A stretch of DNA of 24,604 bases from CAZDQL01 sp964507325 (lineage in GTDB: Bacteria; Planctomycetota; UBA1135; GCA-002686595). Positions 1 to 8,094 of this stretch are shown here, in pieces. Position 1 is the first letter of the stretch. Each line of letters starts with the position of its first letter. A program made the translations under genes and the position numbers. The DNA is taken from NCBI GenBank assembly GCA_964507325.1, contig CAZDQL010000095.1, positions 1 through 24,604 on the forward strand, read 5' to 3'. A model generated the notes under the pieces. It worked only from the letters and a program-made list of their open reading frames with translations, did no database searches and was not told the origin of the DNA.

Positions 1-1646
1 CTGCGGTAGCCCCAGTTCTTCTCGTCCTGCCAGGTGTGACCGGGGAGGGGCAGCCCCAGACCGCCGAACTCACCGAGCACGACCGCGCGCTCTTCCTCGA
101 GGGGAGCGATCCCCGGGCCGGGATAGCGGTGGATGTCGAGCACGTCGCCCACGGCGCGATCCGCCCAGCCGCTCGTGTTGTTCACCAGGCGGGTCGGGTC
201 CTTCGCCTCGATCCAGTCCACGACGCCCGCGGTGTTCCACTGGCCCCAGCCCTCGTTGTAGGGCACCCACATCACGATCGAGGGGTGGTTGATCAGGGCG
301 TCGATGTTGTTCTCGAGCTCGAGCATGAACTGCTCGGCCGACTCCGGCGTGCGCTCGATGTCCGGAGCGTTGCCCCCGATGTACTCGTCCCCGCTGGGCA
401 TGTCCTGCCACACGAGCAGCCCGAGCTTGTCGCACCAGTAGTACCAGCGCGACGGCTCGATCTTGACGTGCTTGCGCACCGCGTTGAAGCCGAGCTGCTT
501 CGTGATCTCGACGTCGTAGCGCAGGGCCTCGTCGCAGGGCGCGGCGTAGAGCCCATCGGGCCAGAAGCCCTGGTCGAGGGGCCCGTAGTGGAAGAGCGGC
601 TCGCCGTTCAGGAAGAGGCGCTGGATGCCCGCCTCGTCCTGCTCCCGGGTGATGGTGCGGATGCCGGTGTAGCTCGTCACCTCGTCGACGATCTGCTCAC
701 CCAGCCGCAGCCGCAGCGTGAGATCGTAGAGGTGGGGGTGGTCGGGCGACCACAACTTCGGATTCGGGATGGAAAGCGAGACGCCCACGACTGGCATGTC
801 GCCAAACATCTGGACCTTGTCGGTCGCCCCCGCGATCTTCCGGACCGACGATCCCGTCTCGTCGGTCGCCACGGCCTCGATGGTGTACTCGTCGTAGAGC
901 TCGGCGCCCGTGACTTCGATCGCCGGAGCGGCAATCCTGACCGTGGCGTCGATCGCCGGATCGGCGATCCTGGTCACGAGGAGCAGGCCCTCGATCGCCA
1001 CCTCCGGCACCGGCTCCATCCACACCGTGCGCCACATCCCCGTGGTCGGCGTGTACCAGATGCCGTGCGGGTCGTTCACCTGCTTGCCGCGGGGCTGGTA
1101 GCCGTCGCTGGTGGGATCCCAGGCGGCCACGACCAGCTCGTGCGGGCCATCCCCTTCCAGCGCGTCGGTCACGTCGAAGGAGAAGGGGTCGTACCCACCG
1201 CGGTGCTCGCCCACCCGCGTGCCGTCCACCCAGACCTCCGCCTCCCAGTCCACCGCGCCGAAGTGCAGCAGGAGCCGCTTCCCCTTCCAGGTCTCGGGCA
1301 CCTCGACCGAGCGCCAGCACCAGACGCGCTCCTCGGCGGTCACGCGCCGCATCACCCCCGAGAGGGCGGACTCAATGGGGAAGGGCACCAGGATCTTCCC
1401 CTCGGCCTCCGCCGGCCGCGCCGCCTTCCGAGCCGTGACCGCGTAGCTCCACAGCCCGTTCAGATGGGCCCACTCCTCGCGCACCATCTGCGGGCGCGGG
1501 TACTCGGGGTGGACGTCGTCAGGGGAAACGCTCTTCGCCCAGCGCGTGAGCAGCGGGCCATCCGCGGGCTTCCAGCCCTGGGCGGAAGCGGTGGCGGAGA
1601 AGAACGCGAGGAGCGAGACGACCGAGAGGAGAGCGGGGATCTGCAT
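1..1646 (-). CDS. Secreted glycoside hydrolase family 2 protein (beta-galactosidase/beta-glucuronidase type), 3' end cut off by the window
   Basis: Translating the minus strand from ATG 1646 gives 548 open codons running off the left edge. A GAGG ribosome site lies about 6 nt upstream of this ATG. Residues 1-22 form a Sec signal peptide ending SASAQ. A sugar-binding jelly-roll domain (about 50-215) precedes an Ig-like domain (about 216-330) and a TIM barrel from about 340. The barrel carries the GH2 acid/base signature VPYNEGWGQW (Glu465) and the nucleophile signature VLGEFGG (Glu526), so both catalytic glutamates are present. Family knowledge: retaining exo-glycosidases acting on beta-galactosides, glucuronides or mannosides; the substrate cannot be told from sequence. 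Oddity: an 11-residue tandem duplication (RIADPAID / RIAAPAIE) lies at the jelly-roll/Ig boundary (residues about 223-244). A long antisense frame covers the same DNA but shows no protein-like sequence. Confidence 0.9.
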   Translation of the reverse strand, partial: MQIPALLSVVSLLAFFSATASAQGWKPADGPLLTRWAKSVSPDDVHPEYPRPQMVREEWAHLNGLWSYAVTARKAARPAEAEGKILVPFPIESALSGVMRRVTAEERVWCWRSVEVPETWKGKRLLLHFGAVDWEAEVWVDGTRVGEHRGGYDPFSFDVTDALEGDGPHELVVAAWDPTSDGYQPRGKQVNDPHGIWYTPTTGMWRTVWMEPVPEVAIEGLLLVTRIADPAIDATVRIAAPAIEVTGAELYDEYTIEAVATDETGSSVRKIAGATDKVQMFGDMPVVGVSLSIPNPKLWSPDHPHLYDLTLRLRLGEQIVDEVTSYTGIRTITREQDEAGIQRLFLNGEPLFHYGPLDQGFWPDGLYAAPCDEALRYDVEITKQLGFNAVRKHVKIEPSRWYYWCDKLGLLVWQDMPSGDEYIGGNAPDIERTPESAEQFMLELENNIDALINHPSIVMWVPYNEGWGQWNTAGVVDWIEAKDPTRLVNNTSGWADRAVGDVLDIHRYPGPGIAPLEEERAVVLGEFGGLGLPLPGHTWQDEKNWGYR

Positions 1647-1998
1647 GACGGACCTCATTGCGCCGCAGGGGTTCGGTGCGAGATCCTACACGCTGCTTGC
1701 TGACCCGAGGGTGGGAAGCCCGACTCGACGTGGAGCTCGGCCCTGCACGCGCGCAGAAATGGCGCAACCCCGCTCCCGATTCCACCGTGGCCCCGTGACC
1801 AAGTGGTGATATGAGTTTCGGGCCGGTCAGGAATGTGGGGAGCGGGGTACGCTCGATGGAAGGGGGTATGAGCCGTTGTCGCCGATTGAGGAGTGTTTTC
1901 GAGGGCTGCTTCGCCCCTTCCACAGCACTCTTCGCCGCCGACTCCCCGGCGGATGCACGGATTCGGGATCCCGGGTCCTGACTGCCGCGGAGTAGCCC
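1647..1998. other. Intergenic region between VPS10-like gene and GH2 gene
   Basis: These 352 bp separate two minus-strand genes. No convincing coding sequence is visible; the open frames crossing it are rich in Arg/Ser/Pro without domain-like patterns. A GC-rich inverted repeat, CCGCCG-ACTCCC-CGGCGG at 1935-1952, lies about 47 bp beyond the VPS10 stop. It could act as a transcript-end hairpin but has no following T-run. The segment closer to 1646 should contain the GH2 promoter; I could not identify a convincing -35/-10 pair there. Confidence 0.4.
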
Positions 1999-4900
1999 TC
2001 AGCGACCCCCTCCGCCCGAGGGCACCCCGCGCCCCGGCGTCCAGGGCACGCCCGCCGCGTCGAGCTGCGCCTCGAGCGCCGGCAGGTCCTCGCGCAGGAT
2101 GCGGTTCAGCGCGTCCTGCAGCTCGCCGAGCCGCTCCCCGGCGATCGCCAGGCTCTGCCGGTGCGTCGGCGTGGGGCCGTACGTGGAGTAGCGGTTCCCC
2201 GTGTAAGCCACCTCGAGTCTGCGCTGGATCGAGATCGGCCCCGGGTCGTTCATCCTCGAGCGGCGGCGGTTGCCGCCCAGGGCCTCCTTCAGGTCGCGCA
2301 GCCGCGCCTGGATCGACCGGGCATCGTCGTCGAGCCCACTGCCCGCGACCGTCGAGCGCAGTAGCACCTCCTGGATCGCGGCGACACGTTCGAGCGACTC
2401 TTCGATCGCGGCGCCGGCGCTCTTGACGCGGAGCTGGACCTCCTCGAGCTCGCGCCAGAACGCGGCGGCGCCCTGCGGACCCGCGCCGGGCAGCGTCCCC
2501 TCGCGCAGCGGGACCACCTCGAAGCTCTCGGACTGGCCGAGGGCCTCCAGCTCTCCNNNNNNNNNNNNNNNNNNNNNNNNNNNNNNNNNNNNNNNNNNNN
2601 NNNNNNNNNNNNNNNNNNNNNNNNNNNNNNNNNNNNNNNNNNNNNNNNNNNNNNNNCGGGTCCGCGCCAGCCCTCGTCCTCCTCCTCGCGCTGCCACGGG
2701 TTCGTCGCGGGGGTGCGCAGATCCCAGGCGACGCGGTGGAACCCCGCCGTCACCGGCCCGGTGATGCGCCGCACCACGGCGCCGGTCGAGTCGGTCACGG
2801 TGAGCACGATCGCCGGGCTCTCCTCGCGCTCCTCTTCGAGCAGCGCGTCCCAGCCGGGGTAGGGCGTGTCCCCGCCCTCGGCGGCGATCTCCTTCTCGCG
2901 CTCCTTGCGCGCCTCCTCGCGCGTCTGCAGCTCCTCCTTCAGGAAGTAGGTGAACACGGCGCCGAAGGGCGGGTTCGGGGCGAGGAAGAAGGCGCCACCC
3001 TGCGAGGCCTTCTCGTCCCCGCCGAGCGGCCGGCGCTGGACGTACCACCAGGCCTTGCGCACGGGGAAGAGCAGGGCCTCGCTCTCCAGCCGGTCGGCGG
3101 TGACGTGGCGCAGCGGGGTGTAGTCGTCCAAGACGTAGAAGCCGCGCCCGAAGGTGGCGCCGACGAGGTCGTTCTCCCGGCGCTGGATGGCGAGGTCGCG
3201 GAAGGGGATGTTCGGCGCGCCGCCGCTGAGCTTCACCCACTGCTCGCCGCCGTCGACGGTGAAGAAGACGCCGAACTCCGTCCCGAGGAAGAGCAGCTCG
3301 GGGCGGACGTGGTCCTGGACGATGCGCCACAGGATCTGTCGCTCCGGCAGGTCACCGGCGATCGAGGTCCAGGTCCGGCCGCGGTCGGTGCTCTTCAGCA
3401 GGTACGGGGAGAAGTCGCCCGACTTGTGGTCGTCGACGACCGCGTAGACGGTATCGGGGTCGAAGAGGTCGGCCTTCAGGTCGTTGACGAAGAACTCCAC
3501 CGGCACGCCAGGCAGCCAGTCGATCTTGCTCCAGCTCCGGCCGCCGTCCTCGGTCACCTGGATCAGCCCGTCGTCGGTGCCGGCGTAGAGCAGCCCCTCG
3601 ACCAGCGGCGACTCGGCGAGCGAGGTGATCGTCCCGTAGTCGCTCATCGCGCTCACGTCCCAGGGCGCGTCGAAGCTCCAGACCCGCCCCATCATCGGCT
3701 GCGTCAGGCGGTCCAGGCCGCGGGAGAGGTCGCCGCTGATCGCTCGCCAGGAGTCGCCGCGGTCATCGCTGCGCCATACGCGCTGGCTGGCGTAGTAGAT
3801 CCTCGTCGGCAGGTGCGGGCTGATCAGGATCGGCGAGTCCCAGTTGAAGCGGTCCCACGGCTCGTCCTCCGCCGGCTGCGGCTGGATGTAGACGATCTCG
3901 CCGGTGCGCCGGTCGTGGCGGACCAGGTTCCCCTGCTGCCACTCGGAGTAGACGATGTCGGGATTCCCCGGCTCGACGGCGGGCTGGTGGCCGTCGGCGA
4001 AGACGGTGATGAACCAATCGCTGTTGCGGATCCCGTTGACGTTGTCGGTGCGTACGGGTCCACCCTGGGTGCTGTTGTCCTGCGTACCGCCGTAGACGTT
4101 GTAGAAGGGCTCGTCGTCGTCGACGGCCAGCTTGTAGAACTGCGTCACCGGCAGGTTGGCGACGAACTTCCAGTTCTGGCCCAGGTCCCAAGTCTCGTAG
4201 AGGCCGCCGTCGCAGCCGACCAGGAGGTAGTCCGGGTCCTCGGGATCGAAGACCATGGCGTGGTTGTCGCTGTGCTTGTGCTGGTGGCCGACGTTGCGGA
4301 AGGTCGTCCCGCCGTCGTCGGTGACCTTCAGCCGGACGTCCGCGTGGTAGACGCGGTCGAAGACGTGCGGGCAGGCCCAGATCTCCTGGTAGTAGTGCGG
4401 GCCGGTCCCGGTCGCGACCATGTCGCTGCGCTTCTCCCAGTGCTCTCCACCGTTCGCCGAGCGCCAGAAGCCGCCGGTGCGCTGGCCGAGCTCGATCCCC
4501 GCGTAGAGGACGTCCGGGTTCTGAGGCGAGATCGCCAGCCCGATCTTGCCCATCTCCTCCTCGGGCAGCCCCTGCTCCAGCCGGCGCCAGGTCTGGCCGC
4601 CGTCGGTCGACTTGTGGATCCCCGACTCGGGGCCGCCGTCCATCAGCGCTGCGACGTTGCGGAAGCGCTGGTGGGTCGAGGCGTAGAGCACGTCGGGATC
4701 GCGCGGATCGCGGACCACGTCGTTCACGCCGGTGTACTCCCCGGCGGTGAGGATCGCAGTCCAGGTCTCGCCGGCGTCGGTCGACTCGTACAGGCCGCGC
4801 TCACCGCCCGCAGACCAGAGCGGCCCTTGCACGGCGACGATCAGCCGTTTCGAGTCGCGCGGGTCGATGAGGATCTTCGAGATGTGCTCGGACGCCTCGA

Positions 4901-5369
4901 GCCCGCGCCGCTCCCAGCTCTCTCCTCCGTCGCGACTGCGGTAGATCCCGTCGCCGTAGCCGACGTGTCTGCCGCTGACGTTCTCCCCGGTCCCGACCCA
5001 GATCGTCTCCGGGTGCCGCGGGTCGATGGCGACACAGCCGATCGAGTACGAGCCCTGATCGTCGAAGATCGGTGTCCAGGTGGTCCCTGCGTTGGTCGTC
5101 TTCCAGACGTTGCCGCTGCCCACGGCGACGACCCAGGTGCTCTGGTCCTGCGGGGGGACGGCGATGTCGGCGATGCGCCCCGACATCAGCGCGGGCCCGA
5201 TGCCGCGCAGCTCGAGCCCTTCGAAGGTCTCGGCGGTCATGCGCGACTCTGCCGCCTCGTCGGATTCCTGGGCGGGGACGGACGCGGGTGTCGTCGCCTG
5301 GGCGCCCTCGTTCGCGGAGATGGAGGAGCAAGACGCTCCGAGAAGGACGAGGATCGGCATCCATTCCAT
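1999..5369 (-). CDS. VPS10/sortilin-like BNR-repeat beta-propeller protein, exported, interrupted by a scaffold gap
   Basis: The start is ATG 5369, preceded by AGAGGTG at good spacing; an upstream in-frame start would only add low-complexity sequence. The N-terminus MEWMPILVLLGASCSS is a short export signal, possibly a lipoprotein signal using Cys14, though the -3 residue is a poor lipobox match. The body carries at least ten Asp-box/BNR motifs (NAGTTW, RDGGESW, TDAGETW, TDGGQTW, ANGGEHW, DDGGTTF, DDRGDSW, EDGGRSW, TDRGRTW, VDGGEQW), as expected for paired propellers of the bacterial VPS10-like family. A FlgD/Ig-like segment follows and then an alpha-helical C-terminal tail. Downstream of the N run the reading frame differs from that upstream; the tail (from GELEALGQSESF to GVPSGGGGR) reads to a TGA at 1999-2001. 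The two halves are therefore one gene whose true gap length is 2 modulo 3. The family is often labelled glycosyl hydrolase, but I see no catalytic evidence; a binding or scaffold role outside the cytoplasm is more likely. Confidence 0.85.
2557..2656. other. Assembly gap of 100 N
   Basis: Exactly 100 consecutive N, the conventional placeholder for a scaffold join of unknown size. It sits within the VPS10-like gene. Frame continuity of the flanking coding sequence requires a real length of 2 modulo 3, not 100 (1 modulo 3), if nothing else is wrong there. Confidence 0.97.
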
Positions 5370-5400
5370 GGCAAACACCTCTGGGCCTGGGGGGAGAGGG

Positions 5401-5406
5401 AGTATA
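5401..5406 (-). promoter_or_regulatory. Putative -10 element (TATACT) for the VPS10-like gene, within a divergent promoter region
   Basis: The minus strand reads TATACT here, 32 nt before the VPS10 start codon, giving a plausible short leader containing the AGAGGTG ribosome site. No good -35 hexamer is visible 16-18 bp upstream. The surrounding 5370-5544 interval separates divergently transcribed genes, so it must also drive the plus-strand kynureninase-like gene, for which I could not identify promoter elements. Confidence 0.35.
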
Positions 5407-5544
5407 GCCGCTCCACACCAGGCCGAGCGCGCCGGGGAGCGCACGTCGCGTTGGTGTCCTGCGGGCAAAAGGTGAGCAGAAAGCAAACGCTCCCGCACTG
5501 CGCGGGGTCCGCGACCCTACTGCGTCACGTAACCTAGGCGCGCC

Positions 5545-6747
5545 ATGAGCCTCCCCGGAGACCTCTACCGCACCCCCAACGCCCTTTGGCCCCACTACCG
5601 TCGGTTTCGCGTGTCCGAGCGCTTGCTCCTGACCGGACATTCGCACCAGGCGTGGCCCGATCGGGGTTTCGAGGGGCAGATGCGCGCGTGGGAGGACGCG
5701 GCGGAGCTGGTCGATGGAAAGTGGGAGCGAGCCTTCGCGCAGGCGCAACGGGTGCGTGAGGGCTACGCCAGGCTGCTCGACGATGGGCAGGGTCACATCA
5801 CCCTGGCTGAGTCGACCCACGAGCTCCTCGTGCGCTTCCTGAGCGCTCTGCCCCTCGTGCGACGTCCTCGGCTCGTGACCACGAGCGGGGAGTACCACTC
5901 CCTTCGCCGGCAGCTCGATCGTTTGGCGGAGGAGGGCATCGAAATCGCCCGCGTGGACGCCCATCCCACCTCTCAGGTCGCCGAGCGCTTGATCGAGGCC
6001 GTGGACGAGAGGACGGCGGCAGTGCTCGCGTCCGCGGTCTTCTTCCGTTCCGCGCAGATCGTGCGGGACCTCGGCGCGGTACTCGGAGCGTGCCAGGCCA
6101 GCGGAGCAGAACTCCTGGTCGACGCGTACCACGCCTCGAACGTCGTGCCGTTCTCGCTGCGAGAGCAAGGGCTCGAGGAGGCCTACGTGGTGGGTGGCGG
6201 CTACAAGTACTGCCAACTCGGCGAGGGCAACGCCTTCCTGCGAGCGCCACGAGACTGCCGTCTGCGTCCCGTCGTGACGGGCTGGTTCGCGGATTTCGGG
6301 GCGATCATCCGACGTGGAGAGGATCCAAAGGTCCGTTATGGCGATGGCCCTGCTCGCTTCGCGGGTGCCACCTACGACCCGACCAGTAACTGCCGTGCCG
6401 CGGAGGTCTTCGCCTTCTTCGAGGAGCAGGAGCTGACCCCCGACCTCCTGAGAGAGGTCAGCCAGCACCAGGTCGGTCTGCTCATCGATGCGTTCGACGA
6501 GCTCGACCTCGATCCCCGCATCCTCGACCGGGACCGCAGCGTGGCCCTCGAGGATCTGGGGGGCTTCCTCGCCCTGCGCTCCCCTCGGGCGGGAGACCTG
6601 CAGCAGCAGCTCGTGGAGCGAGGGCTCGTCACCGATTTTCGCGAGAAGATCCTGCGTTTGGGCCCCGCCCCCTACCTCAGTGACGACCAGTTGAGGGAGT
6701 CGATGGCGATTCTGGGGGAAGTCGCGAAGTCCTTGGAGCCCAGGTAG
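5545..6747 (+). CDS. Kynureninase-like class V aminotransferase-fold PLP enzyme
   Basis: A 400-residue cytoplasmic protein of fold type I. The PLP-binding lysine is Lys221 in GGGYKYCQLGEG, matching the YKY signature of kynureninases. Asp193 and His196 in LVDAYHASNVVPF correspond to the cofactor-contacting Asp and the following His. TTSGEYHS (112-119) matches the N-terminal phosphate/substrate region, and TGWFAD (245-250) resembles the conserved GW segment after the lysine. Kynureninase cleaves kynurenine to anthranilate and alanine, but this protein is divergent and lacks other tryptophan-catabolism genes nearby. It could instead be a desulfurase-like, epimerase-like or PvdN-like member, so the substrate is open. 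No strong Shine-Dalgarno precedes ATG 5545. The next gene begins 10 bp after the stop, suggesting cotranscription. Confidence 0.85.
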   Translation: MSLPGDLYRTPNALWPHYRRFRVSERLLLTGHSHQAWPDRGFEGQMRAWEDAAELVDGKWERAFAQAQRVREGYARLLDDGQGHITLAESTHELLVRFLSALPLVRRPRLVTTSGEYHSLRRQLDRLAEEGIEIARVDAHPTSQVAERLIEAVDERTAAVLASAVFFRSAQIVRDLGAVLGACQASGAELLVDAYHASNVVPFSLREQGLEEAYVVGGGYKYCQLGEGNAFLRAPRDCRLRPVVTGWFADFGAIIRRGEDPKVRYGDGPARFAGATYDPTSNCRAAEVFAFFEEQELTPDLLREVSQHQVGLLIDAFDELDLDPRILDRDRSVALEDLGGFLALRSPRAGDLQQQLVERGLVTDFREKILRLGPAPYLSDDQLRESMAILGEVAKSLEPR

Positions 6748-6757
6748 CACCGTCCGC

Positions 6758-8065
6758 ATGCATCAGCCGCAGTCCCTGATCCGTCTCCTGGTCGGCACAC
6801 TCTGCCTCGTTGCCGCGTCAGCTTTCACCTTCGCCGACGACTGGCCACAGTGGCGCGGGCCGCAGCGCGATGGAGTCTGGCGCGAGACCGGAGTGCTGGA
6901 GCGCTTTCCCGAGGAAGGCCTCGAGGGCCGCTGGCGCACGCCGATCGGCTCCGGCTACAGCGGACCGACGGTGGCCGACGGGCGCGTGTACGTCTCCGAT
7001 CGCACGCGGCGGCCTGACGAGGAGCGCGTTCATTGCCTCGACTGGAAGACCGGCGAGGTGCTGTGGACCCATGCCTATGCGTGCAGCTACCGCGGACTCT
7101 CCTACGAGGCGGGCCCGCGCTGCTCCATCCTGATCCACGACGGGCGCGCCTACAGCTTGGGCGCAGTGGGGCACCTTCTCTGCCTCGACGCTGCGACGGG
7201 GGAGGTCCTCTGGGGCCGTGATCTGCGTGAGGAATACGAGATCCGGATGCCGATCTGGGGCATCTCGGCCTCCCCGATCGTCGAGGACGGCCTGCTGATC
7301 GTGCCCGTGAGCGGACGGGAGGGGGCGTACCTGGTGGCCTTCGATCTCGTCAGCGGCGAGGAGCGCTGGGCGGCCCTGGACGACCGCGGCAACTACTCCT
7401 CCCCGATCGTGATCGATCAGGCGGGCCAGCGGGTGCTGGTCTGCATGACCGGCGACCGCATCATCGGTGTGGCTCCGCGGTCGGGGAAGCTCCTTTGGGA
7501 GCAAGCGTTCAAGCCGAAGAACATGCCGTTGGCCGTCCCCGATCCGGTGCTCGACGAGAAGCGACTCTTCTTCTGTGCCTTCTACGACGGCTCACTGCTG
7601 CTCGAGCTCGACCCGGAAGAACCGCGCGTGGAGCTCGTTTGGAAGCGCTGCGGGCCGAACGAGATCCAAACGGACGCCCTGCAGCCCATCATCTCCACCC
7701 CTTTGATCCGCGACGATCACGTCTACGGCGTGGACAGCTACGGCCAGCTGCGCTGCCTGCGCCTCTCCGATGGTGAGCGCGTCTGGGAGGATCAGACCGC
7801 GGTGCCCAAGGCGCGCTGGTCGACGATCCACTTCGTGCAGAACGGCGAGCACACCTGGATGTTCAACGAGCGCGGGGAGCTCATCATCGCGGCACTCTCC
7901 CCCGAGGGCTTCCGGGCCATCTCCCGCGCCAAGATCATCGAACCGACGGAGGGGCAGCTCGCCCGTCGAGGCGGCGTGTGCTGGTCCCATCCGGCCTTCG
8001 CGTACCGGCATGTGTTCGCGCGCAACGACGAGGAGATCGTCTGCGTGAGCCTGGAGGCGCAGTAG
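6758..8065 (+). CDS. Secreted PQQ-like beta-propeller repeat protein (WPQWRGP family)
   Basis: 435 residues beginning with a signal peptide (hydrophobic core about 9-22, likely cleavage after Ala26), followed at once by WPQWRGP (29-35). That motif marks a family of outer-compartment propeller proteins common in planctomycetes, verrucomicrobia and acidobacteria. Repeated blade motifs follow, of the type D-x-x-x-G-E-x-x-W (for example LDWKTGEVLWT, LDAATGEVLWG, LSDGERVWE). These are the tryptophan-docking repeats of PQQ-dehydrogenase/BamB-like propellers. There is no cytochrome c domain and I see no calcium/PQQ catalytic residues, so binding or scaffolding is more likely than dehydrogenase activity. 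The gene lies 10 bp downstream of the kynureninase-like gene and converges on the transferase gene at 8095 with only 29 bp between them. Confidence 0.85.
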   Translation: MHQPQSLIRLLVGTLCLVAASAFTFADDWPQWRGPQRDGVWRETGVLERFPEEGLEGRWRTPIGSGYSGPTVADGRVYVSDRTRRPDEERVHCLDWKTGEVLWTHAYACSYRGLSYEAGPRCSILIHDGRAYSLGAVGHLLCLDAATGEVLWGRDLREEYEIRMPIWGISASPIVEDGLLIVPVSGREGAYLVAFDLVSGEERWAALDDRGNYSSPIVIDQAGQRVLVCMTGDRIIGVAPRSGKLLWEQAFKPKNMPLAVPDPVLDEKRLFFCAFYDGSLLLELDPEEPRVELVWKRCGPNEIQTDALQPIISTPLIRDDHVYGVDSYGQLRCLRLSDGERVWEDQTAVPKARWSTIHFVQNGEHTWMFNERGELIIAALSPEGFRAISRAKIIEPTEGQLARRGGVCWSHPAFAYRHVFARNDEEIVCVSLEAQ

Positions 8066-8094
8066 GAGCGCGACCGGCCTCTAGCCTCACACCG

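Noticed and set aside
36..1703. 555-codon open frame on the plus strand
   Set aside because: It is antisense to the GH2 gene, whose minus-strand translation carries a signal peptide and both catalytic glutamates; the plus frame is rich in Arg/Val/His/Asp without motifs, typical of GC-rich shadows.
1519..1923. 134-codon minus-strand frame between GH2 and VPS10 genes
   Set aside because: It overlaps the GH2 start out of frame and shows no protein-like pattern or ribosome site.
1935..1952. GC hairpin as an intrinsic terminator of the VPS10-like gene
   Set aside because: The 6-bp stem is perfect but has no T-run afterwards on the minus strand, so it is recorded only within the intergenic entry.
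2736..5537. 933-codon open frame on the plus strand
   Set aside because: Antisense to the VPS10-like gene with its ten BNR motifs; the plus frame has a biased Val/Asp/Arg composition and no domain.
4801..6759. 652-codon minus-strand frame spanning the divergent promoter
   Set aside because: Antisense to the kynureninase-like gene and out of frame in the VPS10 gene; no recognisable protein.
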